From positions 1,798,001 to 1,862,000 of the forward strand of contig NZ_CP133771.1 in the NCBI RefSeq assembly GCF_031348265.1: DNA of 64,000 nt, read 5' to 3'. Source of the DNA: Streptomyces collinus. Its GTDB lineage: Bacteria; Actinomycetota; Actinomycetes; Streptomycetales; Streptomycetaceae. Positions 1 through 7,843 of the stretch are shown in pieces (within the stretch, counting starts at the first letter, position 1; each line of letters starts with the position of its first letter). The translations under genes were made by a program, and so were the position numbers. The notes below the pieces were generated by a model that was not told where the DNA came from, ran no database searches, and saw nothing but the letters and a program-made list of their open reading frames with translations.

Positions 1-1
1 C

Positions 2-250
2 TACGACAACGGCTCCGGCCGGAGCTGGTGGTCGGCGGTCCACGAGGTGCGCTGCGAGCTGCCCGTGCGGCCGCAGGCCGAGGAGGTGGCCTGGTACGAC
101 TTCCTGCCCGAGGCCGAGGTCGAGCGGCGCCTGGGCGACTGGGAGTGGGTGCCGGACGGGCTGGCGGCATACGAGCGGCTCAAGGCGTTCCGCTCGGACG
201 GCTCGGGCGGCTCGGGCGGCTCGGGCGGAGCCGGTCAGGACGCCGGGTAG
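2..250 (+). CDS. 3' end of a probable NUDIX hydrolase (5' end outside window)
   Basis: Open from the window edge to TAG at 248. The visible 82 residues include a stretch ending in EVAWYDFLPEAEVERRL and a WVPDGLAAYERL tail. This looks like the C-terminal part of Streptomyces NUDIX hydrolases, but the NUDIX box itself would lie upstream of the window, so the family call is by tail resemblance only. The last residues are a Gly/Ser-rich tail encoded by a 9-bp tandem repeat and are probably disordered. The DUF202 gene follows after 10 bp, so co-transcription is likely. Confidence 0.45.
   Translation, partial: YDNGSGRSWWSAVHEVRCELPVRPQAEEVAWYDFLPEAEVERRLGDWEWVPDGLAAYERLKAFRSDGSGGSGGSGGAGQDAG
192..227 (+). 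repeat. 9-bp tandem repeat inside the NUDIX-like C-terminus
   Basis: Four consecutive copies of the unit gctcgggcg (the first with one change) encode the Gly-Ser-Gly tail. The length is in frame and probably varies between strains. Confidence 0.8.
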
Positions 251-260
251 GGTCGCGCAC

Positions 261-653
261 GTGATCGAGTTCGTACGGAACGTCCGGTTGTGGTTCGTAC
301 CGGCGGAGGTCCGGGAGGACGGCGAGACGCCCGACTACCGGTTCTCGCTGGCCAACGAACGCACCTTCCTGGCCTGGCTGCGCACCGCGCTCGCGCTGAT
401 CGGCGGCGGCTTCGCCGTGGACCAGTTCCTGCCGGACCTGCGCTGGGCCTGGCGGGTCGGGCTGGCGCTCGCGCTGCTGGGCGCGGGCGTGCTGTGCTCG
501 CTGCGGGCCGTCAACCACTGGGTGCGCTGCGAGCGGGCCATGCGCCGGGGCGAGGACCTGCCGGTGTCCCGCTTCCCGGTGCTGCTGAGCCTCGTCGTCG
601 CGGTCGTGGCCGTCGCCATGGTCCTGGTGGTGCTCGTGGGGTGGGAGGGGTGA
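261..653 (+). CDS. YidH/DUF202 family inner-membrane protein
   Basis: 130 residues with a GTG start at 261. The family signature LANERTFLAWLRTALALIGGG lies at about residues 29-49 and begins the first membrane helix. Two further hydrophobic helices follow at about 58-80 and 105-127. DUF202 proteins are small three-helix membrane proteins of unknown biochemical function. The stop codon overlaps a GTG (position 650) that starts a broken DUF202 copy, and an intact DUF202 paralogue starts at 775. The YidH/YidG-type pairing is common, so the two probably work together. Confidence 0.85.
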   Translation: MIEFVRNVRLWFVPAEVREDGETPDYRFSLANERTFLAWLRTALALIGGGFAVDQFLPDLRWAWRVGLALALLGAGVLCSLRAVNHWVRCERAMRRGEDLPVSRFPVLLSLVVAVVAVAMVLVVLVGWEG

Positions 654-778
654 CCGCGCCGGCTGCCGTCCGGCGGCGGGACTCCGACCGCGACTCCGGA
701 CCGCAGCAGCCCATGGGGCCCCGGCGTACGACGCCGTCGGGCACCGTAGTCGCCGTACGCGCGGGAAGCGCGCTGTGA
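650..778 (+). pseudogene. Truncated duplicate of the DUF202 gene start
   Basis: A GTG overlapping the upstream stop opens a 42-codon frame ending at TGA 776. Its translation contains RRRDSDRDSGPQ and RRTTPSGTVVAV. These match RPRDPDRDPGLQ and RRTTLSGTVVAV at the start of the intact gene at 775. The DUF202 core motif (ERTRLAW) is replaced by PMGP, and the frame ends before any membrane helix. It reads as a decayed tandem duplication of roughly 110 bp, though a translated leader peptide cannot be excluded. Confidence 0.55.
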
Positions 779-1110
779 GCAGCCCGGCACCCCGGCCGCG
801 GGACCCCGACCGCGATCCCGGGTTGCAGCCCGAGCGGACCCGGCTCGCGTGGCGGCGTACGACGCTGTCGGGCACCGTCGTCGCCGTGCTCGCGGTGAAG
901 ACCGTGCTGCACGGCGGGGCGTCGGCGGCCGGGGTCACAGCGGGCGCGCTGTGCTGTGTGCTCTGGCTGGGCTTCCTGAGCGTCGCCCACCGGCGCATCC
1001 GCACCCTCGCGGCCACCCCGAGCCCCGTGGCCTTCGCACCCCGGCACGCGGCGGCCGCGGTGCTGTGCACGGTGGCGATGGCGGTGTGCGGGGCCGCCCT
1101 CGTCCTCTAG
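775..1110 (+). CDS. DUF202 domain membrane protein
   Basis: 111 residues with a GTG start at 775, preceded by a ggaag ribosome-site-like stretch. The family core LQPERTRLAWRRTTLSGTVV spans about residues 22-41. Helices run at about 36-50, 58-76 and 90-110. It is shorter than YidH but keeps the three-helix plan. It is the second DUF202 gene of a probable operon that starts with the NUDIX-like gene. Function is unknown for the family. Confidence 0.8.
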   Translation: MSSPAPRPRDPDRDPGLQPERTRLAWRRTTLSGTVVAVLAVKTVLHGGASAAGVTAGALCCVLWLGFLSVAHRRIRTLAATPSPVAFAPRHAAAAVLCTVAMAVCGAALVL

Positions 1111-1192
1111 AACCTGGGCCCGCCGTTCGGTTCACGCCGCGGACGCGGGGCCCGGCGCGCGCGACCGGCAACTCGGTGCCGCCGGGGTGTGA

Positions 1193-1290
1193 TCAGCGCA
1201 TCCAGGCGTTGTGCAGGATGACGGCGCCCTTGTCGACGCCGTACTCGGGATCCGGCCGGCCGTTCCGGTGAAGCCCAACGGCCGCCCTGC
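1193..1290 (-). pseudogene. Possible C-terminal fragment of an unidentified protein
   Basis: On the minus strand a frame ends at TGA (1193-1195) with the residues GRPDPEYGVDKGAVILHNAW followed by MR. It has a balanced, protein-like composition, unlike the Arg/Pro/Ala-rich text of the other frames here. The frame is open only back to a stop near 1328 and has no start or ribosome site. It may be the tail of a deleted gene. The family is not recognised. The rest of the 1111-1401 gap shows nothing clear. Confidence 0.25.
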
Positions 1291-1401
1291 CGCGGCACCC
1301 GCCCTGCGCGCACGCACCGGGCCCCGCTCACCGGCGCTGAACAGCACCGTCGATGTCCTGCGGCCTGATCCACACGACCAGCCCCGGGGCGGCTCCCCCG
1401 C

Positions 1402-2352
1402 TCAGGCGCCCTCACCCTCGCTCTCCCAGTCCACCGTCACGACGATCTTGCCTCGGGTGCGGCCCTCCTGGTTCAGCCGGTGCGCGTCCGCGGCCCGCTC
1501 CAGGGGGAACGCCGCGTCGACGTGCACGCTCACCACGCCCTGCTCCGCCAGGTCGGCCAGGCGCTGGAGGTCCTGCGCGTCGGGGCGGACGAAGTAGTAG
1601 CGGCCGCCGTAGGTGACGACGCCGTTGTCGGCGATCGACACCAGGCGGCCCTCGGGGGCCAGCAGGTTCGCCGACACCTTCAGCGCGTCCCCGCCGACGG
1701 TGTCGAACACGGCGTCCACGCCCTCCGGGGCCAGTCCGCGCACCCGCTCGCCCAGGCCCTCGCCGTACACCACCGGCTCCCCGCCGAGGCCCCGCACGAA
1801 GTCGTGATTGGGCTCGCTCGCCGTACCGATCACCCGGGCGCCGAGATGAACGCCGAGCTGCACGGCGATCGAGCCGACGCCCCCGGCCGCGGCGTGCACC
1901 AGGACGGTCTCGCCCTGCTTCACCTGGAGCACGTTGATCAGCACCTGGTAGGCGGTGAGCCCGACCAGCGGCAGCCCGGCCGCCTCCTCGAAGGAGAGGT
2001 TGCGCGGCTTGCGCGCGAGGGTGCGCAGGGGTGCGGCCACGTACTCGGCGAAGGTGCCGCGGGAGAGGAAGTCCTCACGCACGTACCCGATGACCTCGTC
2101 CCCGACGTCGAACTCCGAGACGGCCACGCCGGGCCGCACGACGACGCCCGAGACGTCCCAGCCGGGCACCACGGGGAAGACAGGGGCGAGGATCCCGTCG
2201 AGGTATCCCTCCCGGGCCTTCCAGTCGACGGGGTTCACGGCCGCCGCCCGCACCTTCACCAGCACCGCGTCCGGGCCGACCTTCGGATCGCGGACCTCCC
2301 CGAACGCCAGCACCTCGGGTCCGCCGTACCGTGAGTAGCTGATGGCCTTCAT
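1402..2352 (-). CDS. NADP-dependent MDR oxidoreductase (quinone oxidoreductase-like)
   Basis: 316 residues from the ATG at 2352, chosen over an upstream ATG because ggaagg lies 8 bp before it and the family N-terminus (MKAISYSRYGGPEVL) begins there. A GroES-like domain covers residues 1-120. The nucleotide-binding domain has the motif HAAAGGVGSIAVQLG typical of zinc-free NADPH quinone oxidoreductases. No zinc-binding cysteine cluster is present. It should transfer hydride from NADPH to quinones or enones in the cytoplasm; the substrate is unknown. It points away from the phosphotransferase gene, so the 200-bp gap serves both. Confidence 0.88.
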   Translation of the reverse strand: MKAISYSRYGGPEVLAFGEVRDPKVGPDAVLVKVRAAAVNPVDWKAREGYLDGILAPVFPVVPGWDVSGVVVRPGVAVSEFDVGDEVIGYVREDFLSRGTFAEYVAAPLRTLARKPRNLSFEEAAGLPLVGLTAYQVLINVLQVKQGETVLVHAAAGGVGSIAVQLGVHLGARVIGTASEPNHDFVRGLGGEPVVYGEGLGERVRGLAPEGVDAVFDTVGGDALKVSANLLAPEGRLVSIADNGVVTYGGRYYFVRPDAQDLQRLADLAEQGVVSVHVDAAFPLERAADAHRLNQEGRTRGKIVVTVDWESEGEGA

Positions 2353-2493
2353 GGGTCCGACCTTCCGGGCTCGCCGCACGGCCCGCAAGCCGGATGGCCT
2401 GAACGAACCGGCCGAAACCTCCCCGGCGCCTCGCGGGGGGACGCCGTCGGCCTATCGTGGCTCCGATCACGTTTCGGCCCCGCTCTGGACGAC

Positions 2494-2511
2494 ATACCGA
2501 CCGGTCGGCAT
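2494..2511. promoter_or_regulatory. Palindromic operator, ATACCGACCGGT type
   Basis: An 18-bp palindrome with a perfect core CCGACCGGTCGG (2497-2508) and one mismatched pair outside it. It sits 42 bp upstream of the phosphotransferase ATG. The same 12-mer ATACCGACCGGT, or its complement, recurs near 11304, 26712 (one change) and 36415, so one TetR-type repressor may read all four. Confidence 0.55.
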
Positions 2512-2552
2512 CATGAGTCGGGAACCGTCCACCCCGCCCGTAGGAGCGACAC

Positions 2553-3587
2553 ATGAGCCCCGACCACCCGCCCGGACTCGATCTCGACCGGTTGCGCGGC
2601 CTGCTCGACCGCGAGCGGCCCGGCCTGGTGAACGGCCCGCTGTCCGGCCGACTGATCGAGGGCGGACGGTCGAACCTCACCTACGCGGTCTCCGACGGCG
2701 CCTCCCGGTGGGTCGTGCGCCGGCCTCCGCTCGGCCATGTCCTGGCCACCGCGCACGACATGAAGCGCGAGCACCGGGTCATCAGCGCGCTGCACCCGAC
2801 CGCCGTGCCGGTCCCGGAGCCGGTGCTGCTGTGCGAGGACGAGGAGGTGCTCGGGTCGCCGTTCTACGTCATGGAGTTCGTCGACGGCACCCCCTACCGC
2901 ACCGCCGACCAGCTCGTCCCGCTCGGTCCGGAGCGGACCCGGGGCGCGGTGCTGAACCTCGTCGACACGCTGGTGGAGCTGCACGCGGTCGACCCGGGCG
3001 AGGTGGGGCTCGCCGACTTCGGGCGGCCCGAGGGCTTCCTGGACCGGCAGCTGCGGCGCTGGGGCAAGCAGCTGGACGCCTCGCGCAACCGCGACCTGGA
3101 CGGCATCGACGAGCTGCACGCGGCCCTCGGGCGCGAGCTGCCCGGCTCCCCCGCCCCGGCCGTCGTGCACGGCGACTACCGGCTGGACAACGTACTGATC
3201 GGCGAGGACGACTCGATCCGGGCGATCCTCGACTGGGAGATGTCGACGCTGGGCGACCCGCTCACCGACCTCGGCCTGCTGGTCATGTACAGCATGCCGC
3301 TCGGCATGCCCGAGTCCCCCGTCTCCACGACCGCCGAGGCCCCAGGGCATCCGGCGCCGTCGGAACTCATCGAGCGGTACGCCGCGCGCTCCGGGCGGGA
3401 CGTCTCCGCGGTCTCCTGGTACACGGCGTTCGCCTGGTTCAAGCTCGCCGTGATCCTCGAGGGCATCCACTACCGCTACACGCTGGGCCAGACGGTCGGG
3501 CGCGGCTTCGACCGCATCGGCGACCTCGTGCCCGTCTTCGTCCGGCACGGACTGACCACGCTCCACGAAGGCCTCCAGGAGGGCTGA
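2553..3587 (+). CDS. APH-fold phosphotransferase family protein (ACAD10/11-like)
   Basis: 344 residues. It has the aminoglycoside-phosphotransferase/choline-kinase fold, with a glycine-rich loop near LIEGGRSNLTY, catalytic loop VVHGDYRLDNVLI (about 205-217) and metal-binding motif ILDWEMSTLGDP (about 225-236). These motifs match the kinase half of ACAD10/ACAD11, which phosphorylates 4-hydroxyacyl-CoA before dehydrogenase-domain processing. An acyl-CoA dehydrogenase gene starts 5 bp after its stop, so here the two halves are separate genes in one operon. The role in hydroxy-acid catabolism is inferred; antibiotic resistance is unlikely in this context. A palindromic operator precedes it. Confidence 0.85.
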   Translation: MSPDHPPGLDLDRLRGLLDRERPGLVNGPLSGRLIEGGRSNLTYAVSDGASRWVVRRPPLGHVLATAHDMKREHRVISALHPTAVPVPEPVLLCEDEEVLGSPFYVMEFVDGTPYRTADQLVPLGPERTRGAVLNLVDTLVELHAVDPGEVGLADFGRPEGFLDRQLRRWGKQLDASRNRDLDGIDELHAALGRELPGSPAPAVVHGDYRLDNVLIGEDDSIRAILDWEMSTLGDPLTDLGLLVMYSMPLGMPESPVSTTAEAPGHPAPSELIERYAARSGRDVSAVSWYTAFAWFKLAVILEGIHYRYTLGQTVGRGFDRIGDLVPVFVRHGLTTLHEGLQEG

Positions 3588-3592
3588 TCCAC

Positions 3593-4807
3593 ATGGACTT
3601 CGCTTATGACGCGCGCACCGAAGAGCTGCGCGCCAAGCTCCTCGCCTTCATGGACGAGTACGTCTACCCGGCCGAGGAGGTCGCGCACCAACAGCGCGAG
3701 CGGCTGGCCTCCCCGTGGGAGACCGTGCCCGTGGTGGAGGAGCTGAAGGCCGAGGCCCGCCGGCAGGGCCTGTGGAACCTGTTCCTGCCGGACTCCGAGT
3801 ACGGGGCCGGGCTGACGAACCTCCAGTACGCGCCGCTCGCCGAGATCATGGGCCGCTCCCCGCAGCTGGCGCCGACGGTGACGAACTGCGCGGCGCCCGA
3901 CACCGGGAACATGGAGGTACTCACCCAGTTCGGCGACGAGCAGCAGCAGAAGCAGTGGCTGGAGCCGCTGCTGGCCGGGGAGATCCGCTCGGCGTTCGCG
4001 ATGACCGAGCCGGACGTGGCCTCCTCGGACGCCACCAACATCACCACGCACATCGAGCGGGACGGCGACGAGTACGTCATCACCGGCCGCAAGTGGTACA
4101 TCTCCGGGGCGATGCACCCCGACTGCAAGATCCACATCGTGATGGGCAAGACCGACCCGGACGGGGAGGACATCCGCCGCCAGCAGTCGATGGTGCTGGT
4201 CCCGCGTGACACCCCGGGCGTCACCATCAAGCGGGCCATGCAGGTGTTCGGGTACGAGGACCACTACCACGGCGGTCACGCCGAGGTGATCTTCGACCAC
4301 GCGCGCGTGCCCGTCTCGAACCTGGTCGGCGAGGAGGGCGGCGGTTTCGCCATCGCGCAGGCGCGGCTCGGCCCCGGGCGGATCCACCACTGCATGCGGC
4401 TGATCGGCATGGCGGAGCGTGCGATCGAGCTGATGTGCCGGCGGGCCGTGTCCCGGAACGCGTTCGGGAAGTCGCTGGCGCAGCAGGGCGTCGTCCACAA
4501 CTGGATCGCGGACGCGCGGGTGACCGTGGAGCAGCTGCGGCTGCTGGTGCTGAAGACCGCGTGGCTGATGGACACGGTGGGGAACCGGGGCGCGCACACC
4601 GAGATCCAGTCGATCAAGATCGCCACGCCCCGGGCGGTGGTGGACATCCTCGACCGGGCGATCCAGCTGCACGGCGCCGGCGGGGTGAGCCAGGACTTCC
4701 CGCTGGCGGAGCTGTACGCCGGCGCGCGGACGCTGATGATCGCGGACGGGCCGGACGAGGTGCACCAGCGGTCGCTGGCGCGGCGGGAGCTGAAGCGGTA
4801 CCTGTGA
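3593..4807 (+). CDS. Acyl-CoA dehydrogenase family protein (ACAD10/11-like)
   Basis: 404 residues with an ATG start 5 bp after the phosphotransferase stop and a ggaggg ribosome site inside that gene's end. An N-terminal helical domain (about 1-130), a beta domain with AFAMTEPDVASSDATNI (about 135-152) and a C-terminal FAD-binding helical domain with QLHGAGGVSQDFPLAELY are visible. The length and the TEPDVASSDATN motif fit the long ACAD10/11-type subgroup. It probably oxidises a (phospho)hydroxyacyl-CoA using FAD, with electrons passing to ETF. It is the last gene of the two-gene operon. Confidence 0.9.
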   Translation: MDFAYDARTEELRAKLLAFMDEYVYPAEEVAHQQRERLASPWETVPVVEELKAEARRQGLWNLFLPDSEYGAGLTNLQYAPLAEIMGRSPQLAPTVTNCAAPDTGNMEVLTQFGDEQQQKQWLEPLLAGEIRSAFAMTEPDVASSDATNITTHIERDGDEYVITGRKWYISGAMHPDCKIHIVMGKTDPDGEDIRRQQSMVLVPRDTPGVTIKRAMQVFGYEDHYHGGHAEVIFDHARVPVSNLVGEEGGGFAIAQARLGPGRIHHCMRLIGMAERAIELMCRRAVSRNAFGKSLAQQGVVHNWIADARVTVEQLRLLVLKTAWLMDTVGNRGAHTEIQSIKIATPRAVVDILDRAIQLHGAGGVSQDFPLAELYAGARTLMIADGPDEVHQRSLARRELKRYL

Positions 4808-4870
4808 CGTGTGCGGGCGGTGGGGTGTTCGCCCCCTCACCGCCTCCGCCGCCCGCGCGTCCCGACGGGT

Positions 4871-4885
4871 GGGCGGCGGCCGCCC
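4871..4885 (+). terminator. Weak hairpin after the acyl-CoA dehydrogenase gene
   Basis: GGGCGGC and GCCGCCC arms surround one base, 64 bp after the stop. There is no T-run, so this is at best a GC-hairpin terminator. The remaining sequence of the 4808-5101 gap shows no gene. Confidence 0.3.
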
Positions 4886-5101
4886 GGGGTTGTGGACGGG
4901 GTGTGAAACTTCGCACGGTCTCGTGACCGGCCATCGGGGTAGGGAGCCTTTTCCGGGGGGTGGCCGGCCCGGGAACCGTCCTTCGCCGTACCCCGGGCGA
5001 GGCCACGTGGTTGCACCGCACACCCGGTCTGCGGGACTGTGCATCGAGAACAGTCCCGTCTTCGCAAAGTGAGGTGTGGGTCACGCGCAGGGGCCCCGTA
5101 C

Positions 5102-6718
5102 ATGACTTCATCCCCGGCCAGGCCCCGCACCGGTGCGGTGAGCACGGTGAGCGTCGCCTCCGCCCCCTGCCCGGTGGTGGTCCTGGACGCGGACGGGCTC
5201 ATCGCGGAGCTCAACGACGCGGCCGGTGCCCTGCTGCCCGCCGCCCGCCTCGGGCAGCCGCTGTCCTCCCCCGCCTGGCTCGCCGCCGCGGACCGGACCC
5301 GGCCGGTCCCGGTCAGCGGGGAGGTGGGCGACCGGTCGTTCTCGGCGCAGCCGTCCGTCCTGGCGGACGGCCGCACGGTCTGGTGGCTGCTGGACGAGAC
5401 CGCCTACCGCTCCACGGCGGCGGAGCTGGCGGCCGAACGCGGGCGCACCCGGTTCCTCACGGAGGCCTCCACCGCGCTGCTGGCCTCGCTGAACCTCGAA
5501 CGGTGCATGGAGGTGACGGCGCGCCTGGCCACGGAGCATCTGGCGGATGCCGCGCTGGTCATCTCGCCCGCCGCCGCGCGGACGCTGCCGGTGGTCGTCT
5601 GCGACCACCGGCGTGAGCTCAGCCGCAGCACGGTGTCCGAGGCGCCGGATTCCGTGCCGGGACTCGCCGAGGCGCTGCGGGGTTTCCCGCCGGTGCCCTC
5701 GCGGTGGATAGATCCCGCGACGGCCCCGGACTGGCTCGTCCCGGCCGGATTCGGCGAGGTCGGCTCGCTGGTCATCACACCGCTTCCGGGTCTCGGCGTA
5801 CCGGCAGGGGCGCTGGTCCTGCTGCGCCGTGCGCAGCAGGACGCGTTCAGCGAGGCGGAGGAGTCGCTGGCCGGGCTGTTCGCCGCCCGGGCCGGCGCGG
5901 CGATGTCGGCCGCCCGCCTCTACGCGGAACAGAACTCGATCTCCGACACCCTCATGCGGGAACTCCTGCCGCCCACCCTGCGGCAGACGGAGGGCGTGGA
6001 GTTCGCGGGCGGCTACCGGGCCAGCAGGGACACGGAGCGCGTCGGCGGCGACTTCTACGACGTCCATCCGCCCGGCGAGGACTCCCCCGAGACCCTCGTC
6101 GTGCTCGGGGACGTGGCCGGCAAGGGGCTCGAGGCCGCGGTCCTCACGGGCAAGATCCGCAACACGCTGCACGCCCTGCTGCCGATGGCCGACGACCACG
6201 CCAGGATGCTGCGTCTCGTGAACAACGCCATGCGCACCAGCCACCACACCCGTTTCGCCACGCTCGTGATGGCCTCGGTCCGCAGGGAGGAGCGCGAGGT
6301 GGCGCTGCGGCTCACGTCCGCCGGGCATCCCGCGCCCCTGATCATCCGGCGGGACGGGACGGTGGAGGAGGCCGACACCGGCGGCACCCTGATCGGCGTG
6401 CTGCCGACCATCACCTCCCGGACCGCACGGGTCCGGCTGGCGCCGGGGGAAACCTGCCTGCTGTTCACCGACGGCGTCACCGAGGCCAGGGGCGGTCCGC
6501 TGGGCGACACGATGTTCGGTGACCAGCGCCTCAAGCGCGCGGCGGCCGAGTGCGCCGGCATGCCGGCGGAGGCGGTCGTGGAGCGCGTCCAGATGGTCAC
6601 CTCGCAGTGGATCGGCGGCGGACGCCACGACGACATCGCCGTGCTGGCCATCACCGCACCCCGCGGTGCCCACCTCAGTGCGGTGGACGGGGCGACCCGG
6701 GGCAGGTACACGGCATGA
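5102..6718 (+). CDS. PAS/GAF-containing SpoIIE-type PP2C phosphatase
   Basis: 538 residues from ATG 5102; a longer frame upstream lacks family similarity. The N-terminal 110 residues look like a PAS-type sensor (PCPVVVLDADGLIAELNDAA). Residues about 130-280 form a GAF domain. From about 300 the SpoIIE/PP2C domain has GGDFYDV, GDVAGKGLEAA, FTDGVTEAR and DDIAVLAI, which carry the metal-binding aspartates. Such enzymes dephosphorylate STAS proteins in partner-switching control of sigma factors. Its stop overlaps the next gene's start (ATGA), and a STAS gene ends the operon, so its substrate is probably encoded two genes downstream. Confidence 0.9.
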   Translation: MTSSPARPRTGAVSTVSVASAPCPVVVLDADGLIAELNDAAGALLPAARLGQPLSSPAWLAAADRTRPVPVSGEVGDRSFSAQPSVLADGRTVWWLLDETAYRSTAAELAAERGRTRFLTEASTALLASLNLERCMEVTARLATEHLADAALVISPAAARTLPVVVCDHRRELSRSTVSEAPDSVPGLAEALRGFPPVPSRWIDPATAPDWLVPAGFGEVGSLVITPLPGLGVPAGALVLLRRAQQDAFSEAEESLAGLFAARAGAAMSAARLYAEQNSISDTLMRELLPPTLRQTEGVEFAGGYRASRDTERVGGDFYDVHPPGEDSPETLVVLGDVAGKGLEAAVLTGKIRNTLHALLPMADDHARMLRLVNNAMRTSHHTRFATLVMASVRREEREVALRLTSAGHPAPLIIRRDGTVEEADTGGTLIGVLPTITSRTARVRLAPGETCLLFTDGVTEARGGPLGDTMFGDQRLKRAAAECAGMPAEAVVERVQMVTSQWIGGGRHDDIAVLAITAPRGAHLSAVDGATRGRYTA

Positions 6719-7821
6719 CCGGACGCATCACCGACCTCGACGAAGCACCGGGCCGCCACAGAGTCGGTGCCCGTCTCTCCGTGCCGCACGACGACGGCGC
6801 GTCCGCCCCCTGGACGGACAGGCTGTGGACCGCCGTGCGGGCCGGGGACGAATACGCGGCCCTCGACGTCGTCACCGACGCCCTGGCCGCGGGTCTCGAT
6901 CCCGAGTCGGTGCTGCTGGACGTGATCGGCGCGGTGCAGCACAAGGTGGGCATCGAGTGGGCGGCCAACCGCATGAGCGTGGCCGACGAGCACGCCGCCA
7001 CCGCCATCAACGACCGCGTCATCGCCGTCCTGCCGGCCCGGCGTCCGACGGCCCGCCGGGGCCGGATCACGGTCGCCTGCGTGGACCAGGAATGGCACGC
7101 CCTGCCCGCGCGCCTGGTGTCCGAGACGCTGCGGCTGCGCGGCTGGCAGGTGGACTACCTCGGCGCGCAGGTCCCCACCGCCCATCTGATCGGCCACGTC
7201 CACCGCACCGGGCCGGACGCGGTGTGCCTGTCCAGCTCGCTGCCCACCCGGCTGCCTCTCGCGCACAGCGCGATCACCGCCGTCCAGGCGGCCGGCACCC
7301 CGGTCATGGCCGGTGGCCTCGCCTTCGGTACCGACGGCCGCTACGCCCGCCTGCTGGGGGCCGACGCCTGGGCGCCCGACGCCCGCGCGGCCGGGGACCG
7401 CCTCGCGGCCGGTCCGCTGACCCGGCCGGTCCCCGCCCACCAGGCGATCGACGATCTGCCGCACCTGGGCGACCAGGAGTACACCCTGGTCGCCAGGTCC
7501 TCCACCCGGCTGGTACGTGACACCTTCCAGCGCCTGGAGCGGCACATCCCCGCAATGCGGGACTACAGCGACGAGCAGCGCGAGCGCACCGCCGAGGACA
7601 TCGCCCACATCGTCGGCTTCCTGACGGCCGCCCTGTACGTCGACGCCGACGACGTCTTCACCGGCTTCCTCTTGTGGACCGCCGAGGTGCTCACCGCCCG
7701 CCGGGTGCCGGCGCGCTCGCTGCTGCCGTGCCTGGACCTGCTGGAGGAGCAGCTGCACGACTTCCCGCGCGCCCGCCGGATCCTCGACGCCGGGCGTACC
7801 GCGCTCGCTCCCTGCCCCTGA
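6715..7821 (+). CDS. Cobalamin-binding protein with CarH-type light-sensor signature
   Basis: 368 residues starting with the ATG that overlaps the phosphatase stop. Residues about 33-110 form a helical B12 cap domain containing W82-x9-E92-H93, exactly the Wx9EH motif of CarH/LitR adenosylcobalamin photoreceptors. A Rossmann-type B12 domain follows (about 117-230), with E126-W-H128 as the variant DxHxxG motif and H128 as probable lower cobalt ligand. The residue after W82 is Ala, so the bis-His photoproduct of Thermus CarH may not form in the same way. There is no MerR DNA-binding domain. Residues 265-360 are an extra helical region I cannot assign. Placed between a phosphatase and a STAS protein, it probably feeds light or B12 status into partner switching. 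Confidence 0.8.
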   Translation: MTGRITDLDEAPGRHRVGARLSVPHDDGASAPWTDRLWTAVRAGDEYAALDVVTDALAAGLDPESVLLDVIGAVQHKVGIEWAANRMSVADEHAATAINDRVIAVLPARRPTARRGRITVACVDQEWHALPARLVSETLRLRGWQVDYLGAQVPTAHLIGHVHRTGPDAVCLSSSLPTRLPLAHSAITAVQAAGTPVMAGGLAFGTDGRYARLLGADAWAPDARAAGDRLAAGPLTRPVPAHQAIDDLPHLGDQEYTLVARSSTRLVRDTFQRLERHIPAMRDYSDEQRERTAEDIAHIVGFLTAALYVDADDVFTGFLLWTAEVLTARRVPARSLLPCLDLLEEQLHDFPRARRILDAGRTALAPCP

Positions 7822-7843
7822 CCCCGAGACGCTGGACGAATCC

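Noticed and set aside
2553-3587. Phosphotransferase as an antibiotic-resistance kinase
   Set aside because: The APH fold is shared, but the WEMSTLGDP motif and linkage to an acyl-CoA dehydrogenase fit the ACAD10/11-type metabolic kinase.
3476-5044. A 522-codon minus-strand open frame across the acyl-CoA dehydrogenase gene
   Set aside because: It is antisense to a clear acyl-CoA dehydrogenase, has an Arg/His/Pro/Gly-rich composition without domains, and lacks a ribosome site. Long antisense frames are expected at this GC content.
6715-7821. Methyltransferase corrinoid protein (MtaC-like) for one-carbon metabolism
   Set aside because: The canonical DxHxxG is altered to ExHxxP, no methyltransferase partner is adjacent, and the Wx9EH signature favours a sensor role.
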